This document shows positions 8,576 to 17,452 of a DNA stretch of 64,000 bases, in pieces. How positions within the stretch are numbered: position 1 is the first letter of the stretch; every line of letters begins with the position of its first letter. The stretch spans positions 248,001-312,000 of the forward strand of contig NZ_CP128647.1 of assembly GCF_030644205.1 (NCBI RefSeq). Reading direction: 5' to 3'. This DNA is from Mogibacterium neglectum (GTDB taxonomy: Bacteria; Bacillota; Clostridia; Peptostreptococcales; Anaerovoracaceae). The notes beneath the pieces are model-generated. The model saw only the letters and a program-made list of their open reading frames with translations, made no database searches and was not told the origin of the DNA. Both the position numbers and the translations under genes were made by a program.

Positions 8576-9364
8576 TTGGACATTAATTTCAATGTTATAT
8601 ACGGCGTCATGATTCCATTTATCGGGACATCTCTTGGCGCGTTTTGCGTATACTTTATGAAAAAAGACCTCAGCAAAGGCGTTGAACGTATGCTCAGTGG
8701 ATTTGCTGCAGGCGTAATGGTTGCTGCATCTATATGGAGTCTTCTAATTCCAGCTATGGAGGAGAGTTCGGGCATGGGTAGACTCGCCTTTATACCAGCA
8801 GTGATTGGATTTTGGATTGGAATCGGATTCCTGCTGCTTATGGACCACGTGATTCCTCATATGCATGCTGCTACTAATGAAGTGGAGGGACCAAAGAGCA
8901 GCCTATCCAAGACGACGATGCTAGTCCTAGCGGTAACGCTTCACAACATCCCAGAGGGGATGGCTGTAGGAGTTGTATTTGCAGGCTGGATGACTGGCAA
9001 TTCAGGGATATCGTTTGGTGGAGCGCTTGCGCTTTCACTCGGAATAGCTATTCAGAACTTCCCTGAAGGAGCAATCATATCCATGCCGCTTTATTCAGCT
9101 GGATCATCGAGGCATCGTGCATTTAGAAATGGTGTACTATCGGGTGTGGTCGAGCCGATAGGTGCTATTGTAACGATAATATTCGCGCAAGCACTGACGC
9201 CAATTCTGCCGTACATGCTCAGCTTTGCAGCTGGAGCAATGATGTATGTCGTAGTAGAAGAACTCATACCGGAGATGTCAGAAGGAGAGCATTCGCATAG
9301 TGGTGTGCTTATGTTTGCAGTTGGATTTTCAATCATGATGACACTTGATGTTGCACTTGGATAA
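8576..9364 (+). CDS. ZIP family divalent metal transporter
   Basis: 262 residues with about eight hydrophobic segments. TLHNIPEGMAVGV and IAIQNFPEGAIIS are the paired HNxPEG/xNFPEG metal-binding signatures of ZIP transporters in helices 4 and 5. The His-containing loop HVIPHMHAATNE is typical of the cytoplasmic loop before helix 4. It should import Zn2+, Fe2+ or Mn2+ across the cytoplasmic membrane. Translation most likely starts at TTG 8576, directly after AGGAGGG. Divergent from the BaiN-like gene; the next gene follows 18 bases later. Confidence 0.92.
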   Translation: MDINFNVIYGVMIPFIGTSLGAFCVYFMKKDLSKGVERMLSGFAAGVMVAASIWSLLIPAMEESSGMGRLAFIPAVIGFWIGIGFLLLMDHVIPHMHAATNEVEGPKSSLSKTTMLVLAVTLHNIPEGMAVGVVFAGWMTGNSGISFGGALALSLGIAIQNFPEGAIISMPLYSAGSSRHRAFRNGVLSGVVEPIGAIVTIIFAQALTPILPYMLSFAAGAMMYVVVEELIPEMSEGEHSHSGVLMFAVGFSIMMTLDVALG

Positions 9365-9382
9365 AAAATAGGAGGACTAAAG

Positions 9383-9958
9383 ATGTCTATTTCAAAAATT
9401 GTAGAGGAATTAAAAGCTGATGAGAGAAATGCCGAGTATACAAAACGCGGTATACCGCCAATCTTCCAGCTTAATAAAGATGCCAAAATCCTGATAATAG
9501 GCCAGGCGCCCGGGAGAAAAGTAGAGGAATCTAAAATTCCTTTTGACGATAAATCGGGTGAGAAGCTGATTGCGTGGATGGGCATAAATAGGGAGACTTT
9601 CTATTCCGATAAAATTGCAATTTTACCGATGGACTTTTATTATCCAGGAAAAGGCAAGACCGGTGACTTGCCACCACGTAAGTTCATAGCAGAGGAGTAC
9701 CATCGCGAAATTTTAGATGAACTCACGAATGTAGATATGACACTACTAATCGGAAAGTATTCTATGGATTACTACCTAAAGGGGAAGATGAAGAGGAATT
9801 TAACTGAGACTGTAAGGAGATATGAAGAATACCTGCCAAAGTACTTTCCAATAGTGCATCCGAGCCCGCTTAATTTCCGCTGGCAGGCCAAGAATCCATG
9901 GTTTATGGAAGAGGTGGTACCGGCACTGACTGAAAGAGTGGCGAAAATACTCGGATAA
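9383..9958 (+). CDS. Uracil-DNA glycosylase family protein
   Basis: 191 residues. ILIIGQAPGRKVEESKIPFDDKSG contains the GxxPG water-activating loop of the UDG superfamily, and FPIVHPSPLNFRW is the HPSP motif-2 loop that contacts the base. The layout resembles the compact UDG-like proteins seen beside transporters in Firmicutes rather than classical Ung. Expected role: uracil excision or a related base-repair step in the cytoplasm; activity cannot be confirmed. ATG 9383 follows ATAGGAGGAC and is 18 bases after the ZIP gene, so the two are an operon. Confidence 0.85.
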   Translation: MSISKIVEELKADERNAEYTKRGIPPIFQLNKDAKILIIGQAPGRKVEESKIPFDDKSGEKLIAWMGINRETFYSDKIAILPMDFYYPGKGKTGDLPPRKFIAEEYHREILDELTNVDMTLLIGKYSMDYYLKGKMKRNLTETVRRYEEYLPKYFPIVHPSPLNFRWQAKNPWFMEEVVPALTERVAKILG

Positions 9959-10072
9959 ATGCAGCTAATTAATTGAAATATGTGGTTTAAAAGCGTACAC
10001 CGCTTCAGATTAACAACTGCAAATTATATAGATTAACAATTATTTTGACTTTTAATATGTACGGAGGGGGAG

Positions 10073-11203
10073 ATGGACGTCAGATATAAATTAGGGTTCG
10101 GGCTTATGAGACTGCCTCAGACGAATCCAGATGACGCAGGGAGCATCGATATACCTGAGTGCGAGCGCATGGCAGATGCGTTTATAGATCAGGGATTTAC
10201 ATATTTTGATACTGCATGGATGTATCATAATAAGGAGAGTGAACCAGCGACAAAGAAGTTTCTTGTAGAGAGACATGAAAGGAGTGAGTACACGCTTGCT
10301 ACCAAGATGCATGCAGGTTTTTTTAACACGGAAGAAGAGCGAGATGCGTATTTTGAAGCGCAGCTCGAGAAGACGGGTGCGGGCTACTTTGATTACTACC
10401 TCCTTCACGATGTCGGCCGTGATAATATCGATAAATTTAAAGAACTCCACTGCTTTGAGTACCTAAAGCAGAAGAAAGAAGAGGGCATTATAAGACATCT
10501 CGGATTCTCTTCTCATGAGGATGCTGAGCATGTAGATAAATTCCTAACTGAGCATCCTGAATTCGAGTTTATTCAGCTGCAGATTAACTACCTAGATTGG
10601 GACAGTGAGGGCGTTCAGTCTAGAAAGTGTTACGAGGTAGCTGTTAAGCATGGAATGGATGTCGTGGTAATGGAGCCTGTTAAGGGCGGAATTCTTGCAA
10701 ATGTTCCGCCGGAAGCTGAAGCCCTTCTCAAGGCGTACCATCCCGATATGTCCGTCGCTTCTTGGGCGATACGTTTCGTTGCTAGCCTAGAGAATGTAAA
10801 AGTAGTTCTAAGCGGTATGAGCAGCATGGAGCAGCTGCTCGACAACACCTCATACATGAAGGAGTTCAAGCCTCTATCACAAGAGGAGTATGAGATTATA
10901 GATAAAGTAGTCAGTATAATAAATAGCTCCATCACTATCCCGTGCACAGCCTGTTCGTACTGCACGGAGGGATGTCCTATGAATATTCCTATTCCGAGAT
11001 ACTTCTCTTTATATAATACGGATATGCACGAAGATAGCGATAGCGAGTGGACGCCTCAGTTCGAATACTACGAGAGAACAACTATGACATTTGGCAAGGC
11101 CAGTGAGTGCATCTCGTGCGGTCAATGTGAGGCAATCTGTCCGCAGCATCTGCCGATTATAAAGGATCTTGAGATGGTGGCAGAGCATTTCGAACAAGAG
11201 TAG
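10073..11203 (+). CDS. Aldo/keto reductase with C-terminal 4Fe-4S domain
   Basis: 376 residues. An aldo/keto reductase barrel occupies about 1-285 (GFGLMRLPQ at the start, [16 protein letters not shown] with the catalytic Asp/Tyr, [10 protein letters not shown]). It is followed by a ferredoxin-like tail with [12 protein letters not shown] and [12 protein letters not shown]. This fusion is common in anaerobes and is annotated as a putative NADPH-dependent oxidoreductase; the physiological substrate is unknown. ATG 10073 follows a very strong GGAGGGGGAG site. A TTTTGACTTT element about 40 bases upstream could be part of its promoter. Confidence 0.93.
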   Translation: MDVRYKLGFGLMRLPQTNPDDAGSIDIPECERMADAFIDQGFTYFDTAWMYHNKESEPATKKFLVERHERSEYTLATKMHAGFFNTEEERDAYFEAQLEKTGAGYFDYYLLHDVGRDNIDKFKELHCFEYLKQKKEEGIIRHLGFSSHEDAEHVDKFLTEHPEFEFIQLQINYLDWDSEGVQSRKCYEVAVKHGMDVVVMEPVKGGILANVPPEAEALLKAYHPDMSVASWAIRFVASLENVKVVLSGMSSMEQLLDNTSYMKEFKPLSQEEYEIIDKVVSIINSSITIPCTACSYCTEGCPMNIPIPRYFSLYNTDMHEDSDSEWTPQFEYYERTTMTFGKASECISCGQCEAICPQHLPIIKDLEMVAEHFEQE

Positions 11204-11280
11204 ATAATAAAAAAAGAGGTTATCTGATCGGAGCATTAAAAGCAATTGATGGAGATATAAGCTGATAGAAACCGTGATAT

Positions 11281-11321
11281 GCACCTTCTTTACTATACAA
11301 GTGGTAAGGAAGGTGCTTTTT
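11281..11321 (+). terminator. Intrinsic terminator after the aldo/keto reductase
   Basis: Perfect 13-base arms (11281-11293 and 11304-11316) with a 10-base loop are followed by TTTTTA. Confidence 0.85.
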
Positions 11322-11373
11322 ATGGTGTAGGAATGTATAGGGAAAAACACATGTGCAATACAGTTAGACCGAC

Positions 11374-11402
11374 TTGACATATAGGGGTAGGGGGTATATG
11401 CT
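11374..11402 (+). promoter_or_regulatory. Copper-operon promoter with CsoR-type operator
   Basis: TTGACA (11374-11379) and TATGCT (11397-11402) are spaced by 17 bases. The spacer holds TATAGGGGTAGGGGGTATA (11380-11398), a GC-rich pseudo-palindrome of the type bound by CsoR repressors. Its placement between -35 and -10 fits repression until Cu(I) is bound. Confidence 0.75.
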
Positions 11403-11463
11403 CTTTTTGTAGACAATATTCTGTATAAATTAGCTGTGAAGCATTTGTATGCGAGGAGGAGAG

Positions 11464-11757
11464 ATGACAGAATTTTCTGAGCGCCACCGAAAGCGTTCGC
11501 ATATGGAATATAGGAATCTGATGAACAGACTGAAGAGAATAGAAGGTCAGATTAGGGGCATCGAAGGTATGCTTGAGAAAGACGCATACTGTCCTGATAT
11601 ATTGATTCAGGTTTCTTCTGTGAATAGTGCGCTTAATAGCTTCAACAAGGAACTAATGGCGAGCCATATCAGGGGATGTGTCGCTAATGATATAAGAAAC
11701 GGTGATGATGAGACTATCGATGAGCTCGTTAAAGTCATGCAGAAGCTTATGAAATAA
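11464..11757 (+). CDS. csoR: CsoR family copper-sensing transcriptional repressor
   Basis: 97 residues, all-helical DUF156 fold. The Cu(I)-binding triad C-H-C is complete: Cys43 (AYCPD), His68 and Cys72 (SHIRGC). The N-terminal RLKRIEGQIRGIEGML is the family signature. Apo-CsoR binds the operator and Cu(I) releases it. I chose ATG 11464 because GAGGAGGAG sits just before it; ATG 11449 would overlap that site. copA follows 18 bases later, and the operator upstream fits autoregulation. Confidence 0.95.
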   Translation: MTEFSERHRKRSHMEYRNLMNRLKRIEGQIRGIEGMLEKDAYCPDILIQVSSVNSALNSFNKELMASHIRGCVANDIRNGDDETIDELVKVMQKLMK

Positions 11758-11775
11758 AGCGAGGGAGGAGATTAG

Positions 11776-14427
11776 ATGGATAAATATAATATCACTGGTA
11801 TGAGCTGTGCCGCTTGTCAGGCTCATGTCGAGAAAGCAGTGAGTAAGGTCCCAGGAGTGGAATCGGTATCCGTAAGCCTGCTGACCAACTCTATGGGAGT
11901 TGAAGGCAATGCAAACAGCGAAGCTATTGTGAAAGCTGTAGAGGATGCTGGGTATGGAGCAACTATACAAGGGGCAGAAGAAAGCAAATCCTCTGCAAAT
12001 TCACTCGAAGCTCAAGAGAAGGCTCTCGAGGATAAAGAAAGCCCTGTGCTTAAACGAAGACTCGCTTTGTCGGTAGTGTTTCTATTGGTGCTGATGTATT
12101 TTTCGATGGGACACACAATGTTTCAACTGCCTCTACCAAAATTCCTAGATGGTAACCACATTGGTATCACGGTTATACAGATGGTACTGGCAGTAATAGT
12201 TATGTTTATCAATAAGAAATTTTTTGTCAGCGGATGGAAGAGCATGCGCTCTGGTGCACCGAGCATGGATACCTTGGTTGCGATGGGGTCTATGACATCG
12301 TTCCTGTGGAGCTTTTACATATTGATGCAGATGACAAGAAGCGTGACTGATGGCGATACCAAGGCCGTGATGGCAGACATGCATAACCTGTATTTTGAGT
12401 CAGCTGCTATGATAGTTACTCTTATTACGGTTGGTAAACTCCTTGAGGCTCTTTCTAAGGGTAGGACAACTGATGCGCTAAAGAGCCTGATGAAGCTCGC
12501 TCCTAAGACTGCGGTCATAGAGCGCGATGGCACGGAGATCTTAGTTCAGATTGCGGAAGTTAAGACAGGTGATGTGTTTGTCGTTAGACCTGGTGAGAGC
12601 ATACCTGTGGATGGAGTGATAATCGAGGGCGGAACAGCGATAGATGAATCCGCACTGACGGGAGAAAGCGTTCCAGTCGATAGGACGGTTGGTGACGGAG
12701 TTTCAGCGGCTACGATTAATAGAACTGGATTTATAAGAGCAAAGGCTACACGTGTTGGGGAAGATACAACCCTAGCGCAGATTATCAAGATGGTCAGCGA
12801 TGCAGCAGCTACCAAGGCACCGATTGCCAAGATAGCGGATAAGGTATCGGGTGTGTTCGTACCTGTAGTAATTATAATTGCTGTAATCGTGACGCTAATC
12901 TGGATATTCGTCGGACAGCCATTCGGATACGCTCTAGCTAGAGGAATAGCTGTGCTCGTTGTTAGCTGCCCATGCGCGCTTGGACTGGCAACTCCGGTAG
13001 CTATCATGGTCGGAAGCGGCCTTGGGGCTAAGAACGGAATATTGTTTAAGACAGCTAGTTCACTAGAGGAGATGGGCAGAATTCAGATAGTTGCCCTTGA
13101 CAAGACAGGGACTATCACTAAGGGCGAGCCTACGGTCACAGATATAAAGCCTGCAGAGGGAGTTACGGCAGTTCAGCTTCTCAATATCGCTAATGCTCTC
13201 GAAGCTAGAAGCGAGCATCCTTTTGCACTGGCTATTACTAGATACTTCGAAGAGAAAAGAGAAAATCTTAAGCTCTCAGATGTCGAGATCGAAGCTTTTG
13301 AAGCGATATCAGGAAAGGGCATCCAGGCTAAGTTAGTAGGAACTGACTCCAAAGGCGATTTACATGCAGGCAGTGTAAAATACATATCTGAACTTGTAGA
13401 AGTAGCTGATGACATCAAGGCTGAGGCAGACTCATTGGCAGCGCTGGGAAAGACACCTCTTTTATTTGCTGGTGGCGGAAAGCTTATTGGCATGATAGCC
13501 GTTGCAGATACTGTTAAAGACGATAGCAGGAGTGCAATCACAGAGATGAAGAGGCAAGGGCTTAAGATCGTTATGATAACCGGTGATAACGAGAGAACTG
13601 CGCGTGCAATCGGCAATAAAGCTGGTATTGACTATGTCGCATCGGGCGTTCTTCCAGATGGAAAAGAAAATCTGATAAGAGAACTCGGAAAGCTCGGCAA
13701 GGTTGCGATGGTCGGAGACGGAATAAACGATGCTCCTGCACTCACAAGGGCAGATGTCGGAATTGCAATCGGGGCTGGAGCAGATGTAGCGGTCGATGCT
13801 GCAGATGTAGTGCTTATGAACAGCAGGCTATCGGATGTCTCCGGAGCGATAAGACTCAGCAGAGCTACGCTTAGAAATATACATGAAAATCTATTCTGGG
13901 CATTTTTCTATAATATCCTTCTAATTCCACTTGCTGCAGGTGCTTATGTACACTTCATGAAGGGCTGGTCTATGAATCCTATGTGGGGAGCCGCAGCTAT
14001 GAGTATCTCTAGTTTCTGCGTATGCATGAATGCACTCAGATTAAATCTGTTCAAGGTTCACAATGCAAATGTGGATAGGCACGGCAAAGGCGAGGTTAGT
14101 GAAACAAAATTGAATTCGCTAATTGCGAAAGTTACGGGAAATGAAGAAAGCTCCGAGGAGTTGGGGCAAAACGAAACAAATAATTTGCATGAAGATAATT
14201 TAAAGGAGGGCAAAGTTATGACAAAAACTATGAAAATTGAAGGTATGATGTGCGGACACTGCGAAGCCACTGTAAAGAAAGCGCTCGAAGCTATCGAGAG
14301 TGTCAACTCAGCTGAGGTTAGCCATGAGGCGGGAACAGCCGTAGTTAAGCTATCAGAAGGCGTGCCGGATGACGTGTTAAAGAAAGCTGTAGAAGACAAA
14401 GATTATAAAGTTATATCTATTGCATAG
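11776..14427 (+). CDS. copA: Copper-exporting P1B-type ATPase with N- and C-terminal HMA domains
   Basis: 883 residues. In order: an N-terminal HMA domain (Cys11 and Cys14 in GMSCAACQAH), eight expected membrane helices with the Cu-transport motif CPC (398-400), the phosphorylation motif DKTGT (Asp442), SEHPF, TGDN and GDGINDAPA. A second HMA domain (MMCGHC) is fused at the very C-terminus after a polar linker. The enzyme exports Cu(I) across the cytoplasmic membrane using ATP. Most bacterial CopA proteins carry HMA domains only at the N-terminus. The C-terminal one is preceded in frame by a strong ribosome binding site (see the nested CDS at 14218). Confidence 0.95.
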   Translation: MDKYNITGMSCAACQAHVEKAVSKVPGVESVSVSLLTNSMGVEGNANSEAIVKAVEDAGYGATIQGAEESKSSANSLEAQEKALEDKESPVLKRRLALSVVFLLVLMYFSMGHTMFQLPLPKFLDGNHIGITVIQMVLAVIVMFINKKFFVSGWKSMRSGAPSMDTLVAMGSMTSFLWSFYILMQMTRSVTDGDTKAVMADMHNLYFESAAMIVTLITVGKLLEALSKGRTTDALKSLMKLAPKTAVIERDGTEILVQIAEVKTGDVFVVRPGESIPVDGVIIEGGTAIDESALTGESVPVDRTVGDGVSAATINRTGFIRAKATRVGEDTTLAQIIKMVSDAAATKAPIAKIADKVSGVFVPVVIIIAVIVTLIWIFVGQPFGYALARGIAVLVVSCPCALGLATPVAIMVGSGLGAKNGILFKTASSLEEMGRIQIVALDKTGTITKGEPTVTDIKPAEGVTAVQLLNIANALEARSEHPFALAITRYFEEKRENLKLSDVEIEAFEAISGKGIQAKLVGTDSKGDLHAGSVKYISELVEVADDIKAEADSLAALGKTPLLFAGGGKLIGMIAVADTVKDDSRSAITEMKRQGLKIVMITGDNERTARAIGNKAGIDYVASGVLPDGKENLIRELGKLGKVAMVGDGINDAPALTRADVGIAIGAGADVAVDAADVVLMNSRLSDVSGAIRLSRATLRNIHENLFWAFFYNILLIPLAAGAYVHFMKGWSMNPMWGAAAMSISSFCVCMNALRLNLFKVHNANVDRHGKGEVSETKLNSLIAKVTGNEESSEELGQNETNNLHEDNLKEGKVMTKTMKIEGMMCGHCEATVKKALEAIESVNSAEVSHEAGTAVVKLSEGVPDDVLKKAVEDKDYKVISIA
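14218..14427 (+). CDS. copZ: CopZ-like copper chaperone from an internal start within copA
   Basis: ATG 14218 is in frame with copA (residue 815) and is preceded at 7 bases by AAAGGAGGG (14202-14210), as good as any ribosome binding site in the window. Initiation there would give a 69-residue protein MTKTMKIEGMMCGHC..., exactly the size and fold of a free CopZ chaperone with its CxxC Cu(I) site. The sequence shows the site; use of the site is inference. Two readings are possible: a separate chaperone from the same mRNA, or a recent fusion of copA with a downstream copZ. Confidence 0.6.
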   Translation: MTKTMKIEGMMCGHCEATVKKALEAIESVNSAEVSHEAGTAVVKLSEGVPDDVLKKAVEDKDYKVISIA

Positions 14428-14456
14428 CAAAATGGTATGTTACAATTAACCTATAC

Positions 14457-14470
14457 ACGGCTTAAGCCGT
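14457..14470. promoter_or_regulatory. Perfect 14-base palindrome upstream of the aminotransferase gene
   Basis: ACGGCTTAAGCCGT, located 32 bases before the next ATG. It has no T run, so it is more like a protein-binding site than a terminator. Function unknown. Confidence 0.35.
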
Positions 14471-14501
14471 TAAGTATTAAAAGGTAAGAGGAGAGGTAAT
14501 T

Positions 14502-15692
14502 ATGATCGCAAAAAGTATGGAACCCTTCCTAGCGGGCAGCTCGGTTATCAGAGCTATGTTCGAAGAGGGTAAGAAGATGGCAAAGATATATGGTCCAGAG
14601 AATGTTTACGACTTCAGTGTTGGAAACCCTGGACTACACCCACCAAAGGAGTATAGAGAAGCTATCAACTACGTTAACAACGAGATGGATCCGCATCTAG
14701 TTCACGGCTACATGCCTAATGCTGGTTTCGAGTCCACAAGAACAGCGGTAGCTGAGAATCTCAATAAGAGATTTGGGTCAAACTTCACTTTTGAAAATAT
14801 CATAATGACAGTTGGAGCAGGTTCTTCGATTAACGTAATCATGAAGACTATCTTTGACCCAGGTGATAAGCAGGTGGTATTTGCTCCATATTTCGTTGAG
14901 TATGCAAACTGGGCTAGCAACTACCATGCAGAAACAGTAGTCGTACCTCCAAATGAAGCAAATGGATTCGAGCCGGATCCAGAGGCGCTTAAGAAGGCTC
15001 TTGATCCAAAGGTTAAGGTAGTAATTATCAACAACCCTAACAATCCAACAGGAGCAATCTATTCGCGTGAAACTCTCGAGAAAATCGCAGAGGTGCTCAA
15101 GGAAGCTGAGAAAGAATATGGACACCCTATCTACATTATCACTGACGAGCCATACAGAGAGCTAGTTTATGTAGATAAGGAAATTGTTTTCATTCCAGAT
15201 CTATACGACAATACAATCATCGCGTACTCATGGTCGAAGTCACTTTCGATTCCTGGAGACAGACTTGGATACCTTGCTGTATCTCCAAAGTCTGACAACG
15301 TTGAGGAGTTTATGGCAGCGGCAACCGTTGCTAACCGTATTTCAGGAGACACTAATGCTCCATCAATCATCCAGCTAGCAGTTGAGAGATGCCTGGATGC
15401 ACAGGTTGATATCCCATATTACAAGAAGAACGCTGAAGATCTGTACAAGATTGTAACAGATGCTGGATTCACAGCAGTTGTTCCTCAGGGTGCTTTCTAC
15501 CTATGGGTAAAATCACCAGTTGCTGATGAAAAGGAACTCGTAGCTGCTGCTAAGGAGGAGAGAATTCTCGCAGTGCCTGGAAGCGCATTTGCTTGCCCTG
15601 GATATATCAGACTTTCGTTCTGTATCTCTAATGAGACTATTCAGAGATCAGCTGAGTCGTTTGCTAAGCTAGGAAAGAAGTATTTTGGCTAA
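14502..15692 (+). CDS. Pyridoxal-phosphate aminotransferase, class I/II
   Basis: 396 residues. Fold type I aminotransferase: NNPNNPTGAIYS is the conserved Asn-Pro region and YSWSKSLSIPGDRLGY contains the PLP Schiff-base lysine followed by the phosphate-binding Arg. The C-terminal CPGYIRLSFC includes the carboxylate-binding Arg. The family includes aspartate aminotransferases and close paralogues; the amino acid substrate cannot be read from the sequence. ATG 14502 follows AAGAGGAGAGG. It stands alone between the copper genes and luxS. Confidence 0.92.
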   Translation: MIAKSMEPFLAGSSVIRAMFEEGKKMAKIYGPENVYDFSVGNPGLHPPKEYREAINYVNNEMDPHLVHGYMPNAGFESTRTAVAENLNKRFGSNFTFENIIMTVGAGSSINVIMKTIFDPGDKQVVFAPYFVEYANWASNYHAETVVVPPNEANGFEPDPEALKKALDPKVKVVIINNPNNPTGAIYSRETLEKIAEVLKEAEKEYGHPIYIITDEPYRELVYVDKEIVFIPDLYDNTIIAYSWSKSLSIPGDRLGYLAVSPKSDNVEEFMAAATVANRISGDTNAPSIIQLAVERCLDAQVDIPYYKKNAEDLYKIVTDAGFTAVVPQGAFYLWVKSPVADEKELVAAAKEERILAVPGSAFACPGYIRLSFCISNETIQRSAESFAKLGKKYFG

Positions 15693-15771
15693 GTTTCGAT
15701 GAGTGATAAGGGATAGTGCTGCGTCTCCAAAGAGACATGCATTATAGACTAAAACTTCAGAATTGTGATAA

Positions 15772-15810
15772 AATAAGCGTGTGAGGATATTTCTCGCACG
15801 CTTATTGTTT
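15772..15810 (+). terminator. Hairpin between the aminotransferase and luxS
   Basis: Arms 15772-15785 and 15793-15806 (one G-T pair) are followed by GTTTTA. It lies immediately upstream of the luxS ribosome binding site, so it either terminates the upstream transcript or sits in the luxS leader. Confidence 0.55.
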
Positions 15811-15827
15811 TACGAAGAGAGGATAAG

Positions 15828-16295
15828 ATGGAGAGGATTGCGAGTTTTAACGTAAACCACGATACCCTTGAGAAGGGCATGTATATATCGAGGATAGATG
15901 GAGATGTAGTGACCTACGATATAAGGATGAAGAAACCGAACATGGGTGATTATGTTTCAAATGAGGCACTTCATACATTCGAACATCTATTTGCAACGTA
16001 TGCGAGGAACAGCGAGATTTCCGATAAAGTCATATATATTGGACCTATGGGATGTAGGACTGGATTCTACTTATTGATGAGAGATACCGCTACTGGACAG
16101 CAAGCGATAGGCCTAGTGAGAGAGTCATTTAAGTTCATATCTGAATATAAAGGTGAGATCCCTGGTGCGGCTAGGAGTGAATGCGGAAACAGTGAGGAGC
16201 ACGACCTCGAGGCGGCAAGAGAAGTTGCGATAGATATGGTGGAAGTTTTAAGGGACTGGAATGAGGAGAAGCTTGATTATGACTATGAAGGATAA
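15828..16295 (+). CDS. luxS: S-ribosylhomocysteine lyase
   Basis: 155 residues, the normal LuxS length. The metal site is complete: His49 and His53 in HTFEH with Glu52 as base, and Cys119 in ECGN. Catalytic Cys76 lies in GPMGCRTGFY. It cleaves S-ribosylhomocysteine to homocysteine and DPD, the precursor of autoinducer-2. ATG 15828 follows AAGAGAGGA. The end overlaps the start of the nucleosidase gene that supplies its substrate, so the two steps are translated together. Confidence 0.97.
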   Translation: MERIASFNVNHDTLEKGMYISRIDGDVVTYDIRMKKPNMGDYVSNEALHTFEHLFATYARNSEISDKVIYIGPMGCRTGFYLLMRDTATGQQAIGLVRESFKFISEYKGEIPGAARSECGNSEEHDLEAAREVAIDMVEVLRDWNEEKLDYDYEG

Positions 16296-17073
16296 GAGTA
16301 TAGGTGCAGCCTTCTGCGATGCGGCTGCAGTAATTGGTGGCAATGCTAGACTAGGAATAGTCTGTGCTATGGATGTCGAGATGCAGGACTTGCTGGAACA
16401 GCTGAGAGGCGTCTCGGTTGAAGAAACTTATGGCTTTAAATTCTATGAAGGCATATTAGAACAGACTCAGGTGGTGCTAGTGCGATGTGGAATCGGTAAA
16501 GTTAACGCAGCTAGGGGTACTCAGCTGATGATCGATAAGTATAAGCCAAGCTATATAATCAACAGCGGAGTTGCGGGTGCGCTCAATAAGGAGCTTAGAC
16601 CTATGGATATTGTCGTTGGAAAGGATTTTATCCAGCACGACTTTGACCTCAGCCCAATCGGTTATGCCAAGGGCTGTCTTGCCACAGGAGATAGATCAAA
16701 GCCAACAATCATTGAGGCGGATGACAGCATGGTGAAATTACTGGCCGATGTATCTGAAGTGGTTGCTGGAGAGTATAAAGATGCTGGTAAAGTGCTTGTA
16801 GGCAGAATCGTGAGCGGCGATCAGTTCATCAATAGTCCGGAGGTTAAGGCGGAACTGAGGGATGATTTCGGCGGAGATGCCGCTGAGATGGAGGGCGCGG
16901 TTCTAGCATACGTTGCAAGCTGTGCGAACATACCTTGTGCGGTGCTCAGAGTAATATCTGACATGGCTGATGGAACTAACAACGAGTCGTATGATGAATT
17001 CGAGAAGAAAGCCTCGAAGCTATCTGCAGAGATAATAATAGAGCTGGCTAAGCTAGCACCATCAAATCGCTAA
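16279..17073 (+). CDS. mtnN: 5'-methylthioadenosine/S-adenosylhomocysteine nucleosidase
   Basis: 264 residues from ATG 16279. The purine nucleosidase fold is clear: GIVCAMDVEM at the start, INSGVAGAL, GRIVSGDQFI, and GDAAEMEGAVLAYV with the substrate-binding Glu-Met-Glu; SDMADG near the end holds the catalytic Asp. It hydrolyses SAH to S-ribosylhomocysteine, the LuxS substrate, and MTA to methylthioribose. GAGGAG lies 10 bases before ATG 16279, which I prefer over ATG 16261. It overlaps luxS by 17 bases. The N-terminus is about 18 residues longer than in typical Pfs enzymes. Confidence 0.93.
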   Translation: MTMKDKSIGAAFCDAAAVIGGNARLGIVCAMDVEMQDLLEQLRGVSVEETYGFKFYEGILEQTQVVLVRCGIGKVNAARGTQLMIDKYKPSYIINSGVAGALNKELRPMDIVVGKDFIQHDFDLSPIGYAKGCLATGDRSKPTIIEADDSMVKLLADVSEVVAGEYKDAGKVLVGRIVSGDQFINSPEVKAELRDDFGGDAAEMEGAVLAYVASCANIPCAVLRVISDMADGTNNESYDEFEKKASKLSAEIIIELAKLAPSNR

Positions 17074-17167
17074 ACTATCCGACTCGACTAACTGAAATGA
17101 TTTATATTATATCTGTTTGAATAATAATATCGCATTCAGAATGACTTGGTGAAGCTTTAAATACTAG

Positions 17168-17216
17168 TGATAAGAGCAGTGATTTCATAGAATTGCTGCT
17201 TTTTATCATTTTTTGA
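17168..17216 (+). terminator. Intrinsic terminator after luxS-pfs
   Basis: TGATAAGAGCAG pairs with GCTGCTTTTTATCA across an imperfect middle, followed by six T. Confidence 0.65.
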
Positions 17217-17279
17217 AAGTTGTATTATCAGAATTCTTAGAAGCATTGCAAGTACGGAAACAAAAACATAATTTTGCAG

Positions 17280-17308
17280 TTGACAAAACACATAGATATA
17301 AATATAAT
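17280..17308 (+). promoter_or_regulatory. Consensus promoter of cysK
   Basis: TTGACA (17280-17285) and TATAAT (17303-17308) with 17-base spacing is a perfect sigma-A promoter. The leader before the cysK ATG is about 140 bases long and contains nested inverted repeats. Confidence 0.85.
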
Positions 17309-17309
17309 C

Positions 17310-17335
17310 TACTTAACTACCAAATAAGTAGTTAA
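17310..17335. promoter_or_regulatory. Nested inverted repeats at the cysK transcription start, candidate operator
   Basis: Two overlapping dyads: CTACTTA/TAAGTAG (17310-17331) and TTAACTAC/GTAGTTAA (17313-17335), the latter with perfect 8-base arms. They lie right at the predicted transcription start. An Rrf2 regulator is encoded just downstream of cysK, and Rrf2 proteins such as CymR control cysteine genes in Firmicutes. The link is inferred from position. Confidence 0.5.
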
Positions 17336-17452
17336 TAATTTAAAGCCCAAAGAGGTTACTATAGAAGATGAAAATTTTGACTAGAGAAGAACATGATTGA
17401 TGACAAGAGCAGTTATTGATCTTTTATGAGAAACTGAAAGGAAGGTTACATC

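Noticed and set aside
17074-17452. Possible riboswitch or T-box in the 380-base cysK leader
   Set aside because: I found a terminator, a consensus promoter and dyads but no T-box sequence or known riboswitch core.
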